Shown: positions 1 through 12,444 of the stretch, one piece after another
Numbering within the stretch: position 1 is the stretch's first letter
Layout of the letters: the number at the start of each line of letters is the position of its first letter
Assembly (NCBI RefSeq): GCF_004664715.2
Contig: NC_051075.1
Location: 29,594,504-29,658,503, forward strand
Direction: 5' to 3'
DNA: 64,000 bases
Source: Peromyscus leucopus
Lineage: Eukaryota > Chordata > Mammalia > Rodentia > Cricetidae
Notes under the pieces: model-generated
What the model saw: only the letters and a program-made list of their open reading frames with translations
What the model was told of the DNA's origin: nothing
Database searches by the model: none
Translations under genes and position numbers: made by a program

Positions 1-1095
1 TCCTTCTTTAACATGGAAGAAATATATTTTGCAACATAGTGACTATTTCAAACTTTGCTTTCATCTATTGTGTAATATAGAAATAAAATTAGATTTAGAG
101 TACAATTCAGTTCTGTTTCATCTGTTTCTATCCTGGTAACTGATAGTCCCAATATTGTTTATTGAAGAATCTGTCCTTTTTAATTAAGTTGAAATTCAAA
201 TTGTGACATGCACATCTTTCATATATGCATGAACATATCTTGATGTTATTTTATTTCATTGCTCTGTTTATCACATCTGCACAAATAGCATGCAACAGTA
301 CAATAATTCTATTTGTCATGTACGTTTCCATAGATTAGGAAATGAATTATCTGTACCTTTTCTTCATTTTCAGCATTGTTCAACTAGTGCTCAATATTTA
401 AACTTATTTTTCAATTTTCATAGTAGACAAGAAAGAGTGTTAAAATTTATATTGTAAATTTTACTGGTGCCATGTACATTACATGCTTACTTTAGTTTGG
501 TAATGGGATATTTTATTATTTTTAAAATAATAAGTATCTCAATGATTTTCTTCAGGTTCTACAGTAAGCCTTATCTCCTGCTGACTGGGCTTTTAAAAAG
601 AGGCTTTGTTTTGAAACTGGCTGACAAGCTACGCTGACCTTAGTTACCATGACTTCTATAGAGCTCCACCCTGGCATTAACAGTTCCAATAATTTCTAGT
701 TTGTACACTGTGCAATCAAATATAATGAAACTTCATGCCTCCCATTTTGTGTACAGTCATATGCTTTGTGTACCAGATGAAATGAATTTAAGTGAGGTAT
801 AGTTGTATGTGCAATGCCTATGATAATATTCTTCAATATTACATTCTTCAATGTAATATCATTATTATCTATTGAATGGGAGCTCTACTAAACTGGTAAA
901 CATAAATAAGCTAAATAGTGATCAGAACCACTCATGTTTTCTATAACTTTTCTCTTTCTTGCTATTAATTAATTAACTAATTAATTAATCAATTTGAATT
1001 GAGGTTGTGTTATATAGCCTTAAATAGCCTTGAATTTACTATGAAGTTCTAGCAGGTCTAAAATATACTATAATTCTATATGTCTGTTTTAATTT
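1..1095. other. AT-rich unique sequence
   Basis: No gene or recognisable transposon is seen. The only structured patch is a run of tandem ttaa units at about 966-996. Stops are frequent in all frames. Confidence 0.6.
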
Positions 1096-1098
1096 TTC

Positions 1099-1181
1099 TG
1101 GTTTTTTTTTCAAATAGATAGATTGAACCTATGGCCTCCCACATGTTAAGCAAGTGCTCTAACTCTGAGCTTTATCTCAAG
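1099..1181 (-). mobile_element. ID-like tRNA-derived SINE fragment
   Basis: After a T run (reverse of an A tail) the sequence reads like the reverse complement of an ID element: a diverged 'gattgaacc...ggcctcccacatg' block followed by 'aagcaagtgctct'. ID SINEs are Pol III retroposons mobilised by L1 and related to BC1 RNA. This copy is diverged and I see no clear TSD. It could be the ID half of a B4. Confidence 0.65.
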
Positions 1182-2400
1182 ACTTTCTGTATCTTTAGAT
1201 GGACTACTTTTATGTTTTGACATCCTCCATTGCTTTTGTAAGCAATCAATTGCCAAGAACCAATGTTAATGGTACTGTAACCCACATTGTCCCACGAGTC
1301 ATCTTTTACATAATGAATGTTGTTTGGTAACTATTTCAGTTGTCAGCTTTCACTTTTAATGGATCTAATGTTTGGATTCTACTACCCTAACTCTGTTTCC
1401 ATGTCTGTAAAAGTTACTCCCAGCTTCATTGGAGCCAATGTTAAACTTGTATGATAGAAATTCTCAGGATCTACTCTTGGGAAGACATGTTATTAACTAA
1501 CTGATCAGTGTCTCAGGACATGATGGCATTTGTTTTAATAGACTTTTCCCCAAGTTCTGTTCTTACTCTCTTTTTTGATAATTAGATATGAAATTATAAT
1601 AGCTTAAAATAACATCATCAGTTTCCTTTGTATTCTAAATCTAGAAGGAAATAGAAAATAAATCAGTAAGGACATGCATAAATATACTTCTTAATTTAAC
1701 AGAATTTCAGAAAAGTATACATTTTCCTTAGCAATTAGAGGATTGGGGGCTAAGAAAAGACTATTTCTATCACTTTTTCTAACTCATGTTTCTCTTTATT
1801 GGAATTTATCTTTTTTCAGTGCTGTAACTTTCCCAAATTAATACTGCTTGGGACTGACTCTTTTATAGGTTAAATGTCTTTTCTTTATTTACTTGATCTT
1901 ATTCCTCCCTACACTGGTGTCTATTCTCATCAGCAGGCTCATATTGTTATAGTTTCATGCCTTAGAGAAACTTTCAGTGTTATTATTTTATTACCACATA
2001 TAATACAGAAAAATTTATGAAACTCATGTACATGTTAGAAACTACAATATGAACACATATTCAACCACTACTCAGCGGACTATTGTCATGATGCCTTGCA
2101 CCTCAGTCTCCCTTATTATCCTTTGTCTCAAAAGCTAAATGTTTAATAATGGTCTATGATAGAGATAACTCATTTTCTTTCAGGATTTTATTTTATAACA
2201 ATACATTTATAACTAATATGTATCTGTTGCATGCTGGGGTGATAAATCATATTTTTTTCCAAATTCATACTAGCTTTGTATGCATGGAATGTATTCTACT
2301 TGGTGATATGATATAATTCTTTATATGCATTTGTTGTTTAACTTGCTAGTACCATAATGAGAATTTTGCATATATACTAAGGAGATCTGCTACTCTATAT
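1182..2400. other. AT-rich sequence without recognised features
   Basis: Nothing gene-like; stops occur in all frames and no SINE, LTR or TSD structure is visible. Weak similarity to very old LINE sequence toward the right end cannot be excluded. Confidence 0.5.
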
Positions 2401-2559
2401 TTTTGTTTGTTCACTTTTGTTTGTTCTTATGAAATTAGTTAATAAAGAGTTTTCTGCATCCTGGCCAAGTAAATAACAACATACTATGACTTGAGATCCT
2501 ACATCTGGATTTAGGAATAGGATAAGACTGCCATGTAGAATGATTTAAGAATTTTTCCT

Positions 2560-3240
2560 TTAATTTAATTTTTCTCTCACTCCTGATGGAAGTCTTACAT
2601 TTGTTCTAAAACAATGTGTGTTTCCATGCTCTGGATGTCTTCAACATTTTCTCTTTACCTTTGGTTCTCTTTAGTTTGCACACTGTTTTTCCTAGGTAAG
2701 GTTTTATTTTCTTTCTTTTGTCATTCTTGATTTGTGGGGATTGCTAAACTGACAACAACATCTGTCATTTGGTGTTTGTTTTTAAATAAAATAAAAAAAA
2801 CTCTGCCACATATTTCTTGTTCACTCTTTCCTGATAAAGTTCTATTTACAAAGTATTTACTTTTGATACTATTTCTTCGTTCTCATGTAAGCTGTTTGTT
2901 TTTCCGTTATCTGAATCTTTAATTAAACATATTGTTTTTATTGTTCTATATTCATGTTTAATGATTATGCCTAGGACTATTTTCAGTTGATTTAATTAAA
3001 GGCATTCTTTTTAATTATTTCTTAGAATTTTTAATTCTCTTCTTATCCATTTCTTGTGTTGTCTTCTCAATGTTGTAGGGATCATAACACATTAGTCCCA
3101 GTTGAGTTTTCTCCATGATAATTTCAAAATCCTGAACTATCCTATTTTCATTCTTGCTCTGTCATGTAGATTCTTCCTCTTGCCTTTTTAATGTATCATG
3201 TAGTTTTATTTAATGTCAGACATTGTATATGGTGATGAAT
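2560..3240 (-). mobile_element. Ancient L1/HAL1-like fragment (probable)
   Basis: The order of short motifs on the plus strand, such as 'ttctctttacctttgg', 'cctcttgcc' and 'gtcagacattgta', resembles the reverse complement of the ORF1/3' part of old mammalian L1M or HAL1 elements. Divergence is high and no frame is open beyond about 60 codons. A short frame at 2734-2922 lies inside it and is not a gene. Old LINE versus unrelated AT-rich DNA needs a profile search. Confidence 0.35.
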
Positions 3241-3461
3241 TATGTTCAATTAGTTACATATAGGTTCTGTTTAAAATATTCTGTCATTTTACTAATGACG
3301 AATGAATTCAAGTGACTCTGTGCATGACTAGTTTTTTTGGATTCGTTGTTTTTGAATGGAAAGTTCTTTAAAGCATTTGCCAAATTTTTCAAACAATTAC
3401 TTTTTTTTACTGATATATGAAAAATCTGAGTGTGTTATAGATGTTAAAAATGCCATATCTT

Positions 3462-3625
3462 GCCGGGCAGTGGTGGCGCACGCCTTTAATCCCAGCACTT
3501 GGGAGGCAGAGGCAGGCGTATCTCTGTGAGTTCGAGGCCAGCCTGGTCTCCAAAGCGAGTTCCAGGAAAGACGCAAAGCTACACAGAGAAACCCTGTCTC
3601 AAAAAACTAAAAAAAAAAAAAAAAA
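3462..3625 (+). mobile_element. B1 SINE, young, with TSD
   Basis: A full-length B1 (7SL-derived, Pol III transcribed, L1-mobilised). It begins 'gccgggcagtggtggcgca', has an intact B-box-like GTTCGAGGC at 3530-3538, and ends in an A-rich tail broken by one 'ct'. It is flanked by a perfect 10-bp TSD, gccatatctt, at 3452-3461 and 3626-3635. Close match to the B1 consensus and the perfect TSD suggest a fairly recent insertion. The 112-codon frame that crosses it (3441-3779) is an artefact of B1 plus a CA repeat. Confidence 0.95.
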
Positions 3626-3710
3626 GCCATATCTTACTCAGGAGTGCTTTTTAAATTTAAGCAGATTTTTTTTTCCCTTATATGGTTCTCCAGTTGACAC
3701 ATATATAATG

Positions 3711-3741
<31 letters not shown>

Positions 3742-3772
3742 AGAGACACCCCCCCCACACACACTCAGACAC
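3711..3772. repeat. (CA)n microsatellite, compound
   Basis: About 14 CA units run to 3738, followed by GA units, a short C run and more CA. It adjoins a B4/RSINE1-like fragment, whose 3' end typically carries a CA-rich tail, so it probably grew from that tail. Confidence 0.95.
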
Positions 3773-3789
3773 ATACTAACAATGCACAA

Positions 3790-4055
3790 AGACATTGGGA
3801 AAATCTAGGGACTGCAGCTGAATAAAGCTCATATAAGGGTCATCAAGAGTAACATTGCCCACCTCTTTTGATACAGGATCAGTCTTTGGACTGAAGCTCA
3901 GACAGCAGGTTAAACTGGCTGCCAATCAAGCCTCCGGAAAACTCCTGTCTCTGCTTCCCTAGGACTTGGATTACTAGCACACCCTAGGACACCAGGGTTT
4001 TTACATGGGTATAAATCCATAGGGATGCATTTCCCAGCCATTGTGTTTAAAAATA
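3790..4055 (-). mobile_element. B4/RSINE1-like SINE fragment
   Basis: The reverse complement resembles rodent B4/RSINE1: a 'gatacaggatc' block, 'ctggctgcc', 'ctcctgtctctgcttccc', 'ggattactagcacacc', then the start of the tRNA-like part. It is diverged and truncated. The left half (3790-3870) is the least certain. Confidence 0.6.
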
Positions 4056-4059
4056 CATA

Positions 4060-5490
4060 TGCATTTTGAAATTATCTGTAGGCATTCTTTTTGGCGTGCC
4101 TTTTCAATGTCCTTCTTATGTGAGGTCTGAGATTCCCGTTATGGTTTATAGTGCACGTTAGGGTAGGTATAGGTGTTTTTTTTTTTTCCTTTTTCCTTTT
4201 GTTGACATTATTTCTTTATCAGCATTATGGAGATAATAATTATGGTGTGCCTTGGCTTACTTTTTGTAATTATTTCCCTGAGAGTTTATTAAATTTCAGT
4301 CTTGCATGTCTTGGTTTCTGAGCGTTTTAAAATTGTTTTCAGCTACTGAAGCCGCCATTACTTCAATGTCCTTCTTGCTCCTTCCTTTTGTAGGGCTTTT
4401 GTGACAAGGTAGGTTCTTTGACAGCTTCTCAACACACTGACAAGCACAGCTTAGTGCGTCTTTGTTTTTGCTCATTTAATCCCACTGTATTTTTTTTTTC
4501 TGAGTGTCTCATTTTTTTCACTTTCACTGCTAATTTGCTGTTGTCTCAAAACATTTCTTCATTCTGTCTCAAACTGCAATAAATTTCATCTTGGGTGCTA
4601 ATTCATTCTGGGTGTGCATTGTTCATACACGGAAGTTTCCTTTGGTCAGTTCTCTCCTCTTGGGAATCATGCTTTCTCCTGTCATCTCGTCATCTCTGCT
4701 TGCTAGTTCTACCACGGCTCTCATTTCTTCATTCTGGATTATGGAGATTCCCCAACTTCAGTGACAGTTTCTTACTTTCAGCAGTCTTGGTAGTACTTAG
4801 CTAGACACCATGCATAATGAATTAAATGAAGATTAAATTCTGTTTTTTTTCAATGCATCTACCTTCATGACTGCAAACATAGTCTAGTACCCTGAACTTC
4901 TGATTTTCTACGTCTTGTGCAAAACTGTTGTGCTCTCTATGCTTCAAAACTACCGTGTCCCTTTGTGTCACCCTTCCAGTGTTGTGAATAAAGTGCAAAC
5001 TTCCTCAGGCAGGAGAGGCAGTTTCAAAGAGAATCTGTTGCCTATCTTTCTCTATCATTTGCAGTTCTGCACTCCATTCTATCAACGTAGGAAAAGTGTT
5101 GTCTGTTTTTTTCTATCACATTGTCATATTGTCTATTTTTTCTAGCTGTTTAAAAAACAAGAGAAGGAATATTGGTTCCTTTAATGCCATCATAACTGGA
5201 AGCAAAAATCTCTATTTTTGCCTTAATATTTTTAGTGAATTTTAAGTTCATGAGTACTTTACTATTTATTCATTTCAACTTTTTGTTTTTTCTTTGAATA
5301 CTTATAACATTGTTTATTGTTCTTATTTAGATTTTGTCCACCTCACCCCTGCTCCTCTGTGTGTTATTTTAGAAAGGTTATCTCTCAGTTGCCTAAACTT
5401 GTATTATGCTGTTATATTTATTCTTTGATCTCCATTGTACTGATATACTGATATGTGTGCCATCATATCTGTATGTCTCTTCCAAGATTA
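4060..5490. other. AT- and T-rich sequence, no gene recognised
   Basis: Short frames such as 4595-4804 and 4915-5145 encode hydrophobic, composition-biased peptides without any domain. The T-rich plus strand is compatible with very old reverse-strand LINE sequence, but I cannot align it to a family by eye. Confidence 0.45.
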
Positions 5491-5494
5491 TTTA

Positions 5495-5609
5495 CAGAAT
5501 CCCAACCCCAGGGTATAATAGTGTTTAGAGAAGAAATCTTTGGATAGATGAAGTCATGAGGATGGGGCTTTGGGAATCAGATCAATGCCCTTATAACAAA
5601 AGAAAAAAG

Positions 5610-5663
<54 letters not shown>

Positions 5664-5890
5664 ACTCTCTCTTTCTGCTTCTCTCTGTCTCTCTCCCTTT
5701 TGCTGTATCCTCACCCAATAAAGATGCAGAGAACAGGCAGTTAGCTACTTGCAAGTTTGGAGAAAAGCCTCCTCTCAAAAAGAAATCAAACCCATTTGGA
5801 ACTCTATCCTAAAGAACAACAGAAAATACTGTTATTTGGTTTAAGCTACATTGTCAATTGCATTTTACTATGGCATCCCTAGAAAAACTG
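5495..5890 (+). mobile_element. MaLR-type LTR (MST/MLT1-like), probable
   Basis: The order 'aatcccaacccca', 'gtcatgaggatggggc', 'tgcccttataa', then a 'tatcctcaccc' block and 'gcattttactatgg' near the end parallels ERVL-MaLR LTRs of the MST/MLT1 kind. A long CT microsatellite (5611-5700) has expanded in the middle. Identity is low and the ends are not defined by a TSD. Confidence 0.5.
5611..5700. repeat. (CT)n microsatellite
   Basis: A pure CT tract to about 5660, then an interrupted CT/TTTC tract. It makes an artefactual Leu-Ser repeat frame (5556-5744) that is not a gene. Confidence 0.95.
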
Positions 5891-6446
5891 CATGTTAAAA
5901 AATTTAATGTGTTAGAGTTAAGAGATATATCCCTGAATATTGCTTTTCGTGCTATTCAGAAGACAGTTCTGAGAATCCAGTTACATGGAGAATAATTCTA
6001 CTCATTATCTCTCTGAGTCAACTTACTTTCTGTGTAGTGTTTGATGGAGATGGTTTCTCACAATTCTTGGTGACCATAGCATGGTGCTCCAAAATATCTC
6101 TTTTAGGAAAGTGACTACTTTGAGCTTATGGTGATTGGAAAGAAGGGAAGGTAAAGGCCCCTGCCTTCCCTTAATTTTTCTGAAAGCGGTATGCAAGTTT
6201 CCAAAGTAAAAACTTCTTCAACTTCTCTGACATCAAGGGAAAATGAAAAATAACTCCTAAAGAGAACTCTAGGTCTTTATTTCTATGTGAAGTTACAGTG
6301 ATACAGAATTGTGCAGAGGAGTCTCCATCTGCACAATTCACCATCAGCCTTTTGTCTCCTTGTCTGGTTAATTCTCTAAATGTTTATTCATTGTCAAAGC
6401 CAGAATTCAAAGCTATCTTTTTGAGAAACATGCATTTTTTTGTGAG

Positions 6447-6448
<2 letters not shown>

Positions 6449-6483
<35 letters not shown>

Positions 6484-6535
6484 GCACGCACACACGCACG
6501 CATGCACGCACACGCAAAAGCGCGCCCCCACACAC
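6449..6535. repeat. (CA)n/(CGCA)n microsatellite
   Basis: About 15 pure CA units grade into CGCA and GCACG variants and then a CA tail. The alternating purine-pyrimidine tract with CG steps is a possible Z-DNA former. It produces a His-Thr repeat frame that is not a gene. Confidence 0.95.
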
Positions 6536-6627
6536 ATGGGGACTTGGGAAGTGGGGAGAAGAAGAGAATTTAATAAAAATATACGTGTAACTTTTTTTAC
6601 TTTTTATGTCTTATTTAAGTGTTTGCA

Positions 6628-6712
6628 TTTGGTGGTGCAGGGTATATTTAGGGCTTCATGGAAGTCAGGCAAGTGCTGAATCACTAAACAACCATCTTAG
6701 CCCTTGTCTCCT
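6628..6712 (-). mobile_element. tRNA-derived SINE fragment (ID/B4-like)
   Basis: The pattern 'ggtggtgcaggg...agggcttcatgg...caggcaagtgctgaatcac...catcttagccct' is the reverse complement of a tRNA-related SINE head. It is diverged, and no TSD was found. Confidence 0.5.
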
Positions 6713-6954
6713 CTTTAAAATGTCTGTGTTAACCAAGATTATATGAAAGCTGTAGGAAAAATTATCTTGTTATATTTTTAAAATTTCTAACTTCTCTTTT
6801 GAAAATCTAAACTAATCTATTAGATTTTAAATTGTAATTCACAGATGTGTGTTTTAAGTTTTTGAAAATTCTAAAACAGGTTACTTAATTTGTGGCTAAT
6901 ATCATTTAAATTTGTGTTATTTTTCATGTGGAATAATGAATTTATATATTAATA

Positions 6955-7965
6955 CATTTTTAATTGAAATAGAATTACATAACCATTGCTCCTATATCAG
7001 ATTAAATAACCTTTGCCTTTTCCTTTCCCCAATTCCTCCCATGTGTCTGCTCAAATTTATGGATTTTTTTTACTATTATTGTTACAAACACACACACACA
7101 CACAGTATATGTTTTCACTAATATATAAAAATACACCTTGCTGAGTCCATTTTTGTTTTTTGTGTGTATATGGATTCAGAGCTGACGATTTTGTATTGGA
7201 TCACAAAAGGGAGCTTATCCCTGGAAGAGGTCAATTCTCATTCCAGCACTAATTAGTTGCTTATAGGTTTTATCTAGGGTTGGTGCCCATGACTATTTCC
7301 CCCTTCTACATTAATGTGTCTATTGATATTGCCATTGTTCCAGTCTTTCTTATGTAGCGAGCTGTTTCTAGAAAAGACTGTTTCACAATCAACTTCCTGC
7401 TATGTTAGCTCTTATATTCCTCCCTCCCCTCCATTGTGATATTCTCTGAAAAAGACACAGGTGTAATGTAGATTTGTCCATTGTTACTGGGATCTCCATT
7501 ACCCATTGATCTCTGCATTATGACCAGTTGTAATTTTCTGTAATGATCATCTGCTGTAGAGAAAAGCTTCTTTGATATAAGTGGGTATACTTATATCTGA
7601 AGATTCAGAACTAGAAACAGCAGAAAAAAGATGCAGAGTTTGACTTTCTGGGTCTGCATTACCTCCCTAGATATAATCTTTTCTAATTCTGTGCATTTTC
7701 CTGCAAATTTCATAATTTCTTGTTTCTTTACAGAGGAATAGTGTTCCATTGTGTACACGTATCACATTTTCATTATTGATTCATTGGGTAAGGACTTTTG
7801 AGCTGTTTTCCTCTTCTAGCTGTTGTGAAAAGGCAGAAATGTGCATATCCAAGAAAGTATCTGTGGAGTAGGAGGTCAAGTGCTTTGGCAATATGACAAG
7901 GGGTAGAATAACTGCATCGTAGAATAGATTTAGTTTTACTTTTTAAATCTTTCTTCATATTGATT
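6955..7965 (-). mobile_element. Old L1 (Lx-like) 3' end, reverse strand
   Basis: Reading the plus strand one meets the reverse complement of an Lx-type 3' end: 'attacataacc', 'gctgacgattttgta', 'ttgatctctgcattatgacc', 'gagaaaagcttctttgat'. Then comes the ORF2 C-terminal region ('gaggaatagtgttccattgtgta', 'gtggagtagg'). It is 5'-truncated near 7965 and full of stops. A short CA run (7088-7104) lies in the 3' UTR. Confidence 0.7.
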
Positions 7966-7969
7966 TCCA

Positions 7970-10190
7970 CCCTATTAAATTCTTAGTAATTCTTATTTAA
8001 TTCATATTGTCTTTCCTTACTCAGGTAGAAACCTTTCAGTACCATTTTGAAGTGAAAGATAATTTCATAAGTCCTGATCTGACTAAAAAGAGGACTACTT
8101 TAGATACACTAAGCCTTCTGACCTTTTCTAATTTTAGCTTTAGTATTAATGTATGTCACTCATTATTTGCCTCTAAATCTGCTAAAATGGACATATGATT
8201 TGTAGTATCTAACTAGAAAGACATTCTGATGGTAAACATTTATTGACTGCAATACACATGGTACCTTTTTTATACAAAATGCAATATTGAATTGCAAGCC
8301 ATTTTACTTTATATTTATGCTTGATTTTTTTGTAGTTTAATGTGTACCTATTCTTTAGGATATGGTGCCTTGTTTGTAGTATTGGGCAATTGTAAAACTC
8401 CACCTCTTTTCATGTTGCAGAACTGTGTATGACTGAAATAAATTTGAAAACCTTGTCAGTAAAGGTATCTGAGCATGCAGTTTTCACTGTGAATGATCTG
8501 GGTTTATTCATATATTTTATAATTTTTGGTGCTTAGAGAACTAGGGTTTTCCATTTGTGTTCCAAAGGCTGATGCTTTTTTCTAGAAATTTTGATCATTA
8601 AGACAAATGTAATAACTATTCTCAATTAATTATGTGAGATACATATTTGTTCCCATGCTAATATTCATGATAGTTTTCCTTTTTTTTGTTTCTCATCTTT
8701 GAATTTCTGCTTTCTCTTTTTATCCCTCTTCTTTCTTGATATCACCTATGATTTATAAACTACTTTTACCTTTTAGAGGAAAAACTGCTGTCTTGACTTT
8801 ATTTTGGTATTTGTTTTTTCTATTCCATAATTTCAGCTCTTATAATTTTATTTCCTTCATCAATTTTTCATGATTTATTTGGTATAACTTCCTTACACTA
8901 CACTAGCTTGAATTTTTTGGCACTGTCCAGATTTCTTTAATCATATCAAATACAATGTCAGCTTTGTTTCATCTAAAGACCAGATTAATTTCAACTTATA
9001 TTAGTAGTATGTAATACTGAATAAACATTTTTTTCAAGTGTTTAGAATAGTAAATAAAATAACTTCCTATCAATTGATTGTTTAGAATCACTTCTTGTTT
9101 TACAACAGTTGATTGCTATAAAGCTTAGCTGGTTTTGCAATCTTTATGAATCCTTTAAGTAGCTTTTTAAGATTACTTTATAGACTATATGATAGTCAAA
9201 ATATAATGTATCCCATAAATGTGCTTATACTTCACATGAATTTATTCAATTAAAGCTGTAGATTATTTGATTCAAACTTACATTTGCTCTTGTGTTCTTT
9301 CCTTTGGTTCTTTTAACAGCAGAGAAATATGCATTAAACTTTCCAGATATCAATTTAGGTTTACCAGTTACTCTGTATATGAAACAATTCAATTTCATTT
9401 AAAGCTAGGCAGTCTAAAGGATGCTTAAAGTATACTGACTTCCAAATGATTACCATTTGAGCTGACATCATATGTATAATGATTTGTGCCTTGATTTGAT
9501 TATTTAATTATTTTTTTCAAAACAAGTTTTAAGCCATTCTAACTCTGCTGAAATTCTAGCTCAGATTCTCAATGAAACATAAATTATGAAATACATGCAC
9601 TATTCATCCTTTTGAAGTAAGGTGAGCTATGTATTTATCATACAAAATTTTCTGTGACTGTAGATGATAAGCAACAAAAGCAGATTTAAGTTAAAAGTAC
9701 ATATGTCATGTGTTAATGGATTTACTTGCTTGTTAGTCATATTCAATAATAAAATATGATCAGCTGGTAATGGGTCCTAACAACTGCAGCATTTCTCATA
9801 TTGTATAATTTGTCAGAATGACATTATTTAATTTTTCCAAAATATGACTCTGTTCCCATACTTTGAGTAAAAACACTTCATGACTAAATATGAGATATTT
9901 TTTTCTATTTTTTTTTGCTGCAGTTATCTCACTTTTGAAATGTTTCCTCTCAATATCACAGAATACCTTTCCGGTTAGTTGGTGATACTTCATTTCAATC
10001 AAGAAGTGTGTTTTACCATACTTCCAAGGTGGTATTTGTGAAACCGATGAGGATTTATCTGTGAAACTTAACTCATCTGAGAGGCCATCCTGAAAATGGT
10101 AGAAGGGCTTTTTAACTGTACCTCTTGCATGTACTTCTTTGTCTTCAGCTGTCCAGAACTATATGAAAAGTCATATTCTTTGGCAGTAAA
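7970..10190. other. AT-rich unique stretch
   Basis: About 2.2 kb with no recognised gene, SINE or LTR. Frames at 8007-8198, 8209-8403 and 9796-10002 are 60-70 codons with AT-driven composition and no motif. It is one of the longer low-repeat stretches in the left half. Confidence 0.55.
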
Positions 10191-10194
10191 TGAT

Positions 10195-10264
10195 TGATGT
10201 GTGTGTTGTTCCAAATCATGTCCAGTCCATGATGTGTATGTTGTTCCAAATCATGTCGAGTACA
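10195..10264. repeat. 35-bp tandem duplication (2 copies)
   Basis: Two adjacent 35-bp units (10195-10229 and 10230-10264) share the core 'ttgttccaaatcatgtc' and differ at about three positions. Confidence 0.9.
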
Positions 10265-10369
10265 TCAAGTGCTGGGTTTATGAGCTTGTTACTCTCTTTA
10301 ATGCTGATCATGGATTAAGTCACATAATTAGATAAAAAGCTCATAGTATTATGGCTATTAGAATATAAT

Positions 10370-10540
10370 TTTACTAGAAGAAAATGTATTCACTTCACAA
10401 ATGGCATGCATTTTATTCTTTTAATGCTGATTTGGTCATAGAAGTAGATCCCAAATACTCATTATAAATATTAGAAAAATATGTATTTGCTTCATAAATG
10501 CTGTGTATTTTATTGTCTTTTAATGATTACCAGTTCATTC
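10370..10540. repeat. Imperfect ~95-bp tandem duplication
   Basis: The block at about 10375-10440 ('aatgtattcacttcac...cattttattcttttaatg') recurs in diverged form at about 10470-10538 ('atgtatttgcttcat...tattttattgtcttttaatg'). Spacing is about 95 bp. It follows directly after the 35-bp duplication. Confidence 0.65.
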
Positions 10541-10899
10541 AAGAGCCCTAAGTGTCCTGTGGTTATGAATATGTCACTTTGGGCCATTAGCACTCGGTAT
10601 GCTAGCAAATCTGTCCAAGCTTGACCTCAGGCACTTCAACAGTGGGAAAGCCAATCCACATTGCAAGATGGTTAATTGGGAATCAACCATATACAACCAT
10701 AAAATAAAGTCACTCTATTACTAAGGAAAAGTCTCAAATTAGATAACAATCTGTTACATTGTTACCACAGCTTTTTTATTTCTAAAAATGTGAAAATTTA
10801 TTTCAACTGATGAACCTTCCAAAAAGAACTTCGTAATTTTGAGGAGCATTCAAGAAATTTCACTCCCATTTAAAATATATTTATCTCTTCTCTCTCCTT

Positions 10900-11530
10900 C
10901 TCTGTCTGCATTGATCAATCTCTGATATTTTAATTAAATCTCCACTTCAGAGTTTTCCCATTTCCCTCTTCAGTTCACCTGTATCCTGTTATTTCCCTGT
11001 CTATACTACCACCACAGTTCTTTTTTATATTCCTGGTTTCTGTGGAAACTCAGGGTTAAATAGTCATGTTTGAATATTTGGACCTAGGAACCACAGATAA
11101 GAGAGAACATACAGTATTTGTCTTCTGGGTCTTGATTACTTTAATCAACATAATATTTTCTAGTTCTATGCATTTACCCACAAAATTCATTTTTTTTTCT
11201 TTTATGGCATACTAGTGTTACATTATATACATGTACCAGATTTTCAGTATCTGTCATTTGAAGGACTTCTAGGTTGATTTAATTTTCTAGGTATTGTGAA
11301 AAGCCTGGCAACGAGCATGGCAGATCAAGTGTCTGTGGAGTAGGATATCAAGTCCTTAGGACATATGCCAAGTAGTGATATAATTGGGTCATATGGTAGA
11401 TTTATTTTTAGCTTTCTGAATGTTTTTCATTCTGAATTCCAGAGTGGCTGAACTACATTTACTTTGTATTGTTACCCTCAGTAAATGAGGATTCTTTTTT
11501 CCATATCCTCACCATCATCTGTTGAGAGAT
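10900..11530 (-). mobile_element. L1 ORF2 3'-end fragment, reverse strand
   Basis: The plus strand shows the reverse complement of the L1 ORF2 C-terminal region: 'tctagttctatgcatttaccc', 'acattatatacatgtacc', 'ctaggttgattt', 'tgtggagtagg', 'ccagagtggctg', 'ccatatcctcacc'. It is diverged and non-coding, and abuts a plus-strand L1 fragment at about 11532. Confidence 0.75.
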
Positions 11531-11531
11531 G

Positions 11532-11664
11532 TAGTAAAACCCTTACAGTAAAAGCAAAAAACAAACAAACAACCCAAGCCAAGATAGGTTACAACAGAAT
11601 TCTACCAGTCTTTCAAAGAAGACCTACAGGTAATACTTATTAAATTATTCTAAAAAAGAAAGAA

Positions 11665-11720
<56 letters not shown>

Positions 11721-12440
11721 AGAGAGAGAGAGAGAGAACTCCCAAACAGGAACTATAAAGCTGGTATCAATCTAATATCAAAACCACTAAAGACTCAAAA
11801 TCAGCAGCAGCAACAACAAAATATGACAGAACAGTATTCTTCATGAAGATAGATGCAAAACCCCTCTATAAAATAGCAAACTTGATACAGGCAGATATCA
11901 AGGTCATCCACCATAATCAAGTTGACATTAACCTGGAGATACGTGAACAGCTCAACACATGTAAATCAAGTGTAAAAAAATAATATAAATCGATTTAACA
12001 TAAGAATCACATGATCACTTCAACAGATAGAGCAAAACTCAACATGCTTTCATGGTAAAAGTCATACAGCGACTATGATTGGAAGAAATGTATCTCATAA
12101 GGCTCACAAGGGTCATAGATAGTCTAACAAAACCTACTACTAGACATAAGAAACTCCATTTTCAAATGGCTGTTCAAAAAAATTTAAGCGATTCTCTAAA
12201 CAATACAGGCTATTGCTGTTGCCTTTGGGTGCCTCTCAGGGACTTGAACCTGCCTCAGCTGAATATTCTGGGCTTTGCTGACTCCCCATGGGAGGCCATA
12301 ACTTTTTGGAGGAGAGGATGGGGGGGCCGCCTGGGGGGAAGTCTTGGGGGGAGTGGGAGAGGGATGAGGGGAAATCTGTTGTCTGTATGTGGAATGAATA
12401 AAAAATTTCTTAATAAAATAATAAAATATTTAAAAAGGAA
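11532..12440 (+). mobile_element. L1 fragment, plus strand, with internal deletion
   Basis: It begins in ORF2 sequence around the reverse transcriptase region ('ttctaccagtctttcaaag', 'gatgcaaaacccc', 'catgatcacttcaac'). At about 12100-12230 it jumps to an L1 3' UTR ('cctgcctcagctgaat', 'gactccccatgggaggcc', then a G-rich tract) and ends in an A-rich tail. Most of the ORF2 C-terminus is missing. A GA microsatellite lies inside it. Confidence 0.75.
11656..11738. repeat. (GA)n microsatellite
   Basis: A long GA tract with AAAG interruptions inside the plus-strand L1 ORF2 fragment. Confidence 0.95.
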
Positions 12441-12444
12441 AATT

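Noticed and set aside
3441..3779. 112-codon frame
   Set aside because: Composed of a B1 SINE and a CA repeat; typical B1-derived peptide.
10195..10264. CRISPR-like direct repeats
   Set aside because: Only two adjoining copies without spacers, in vertebrate DNA; a simple tandem duplication.
10900..12440. Twin-priming inversion of a single L1
   Set aside because: The reverse-strand piece is ORF2 C-terminal, whereas the plus-strand piece starts upstream of it in L1 coordinates; the order does not fit twin priming and no shared TSD was found.
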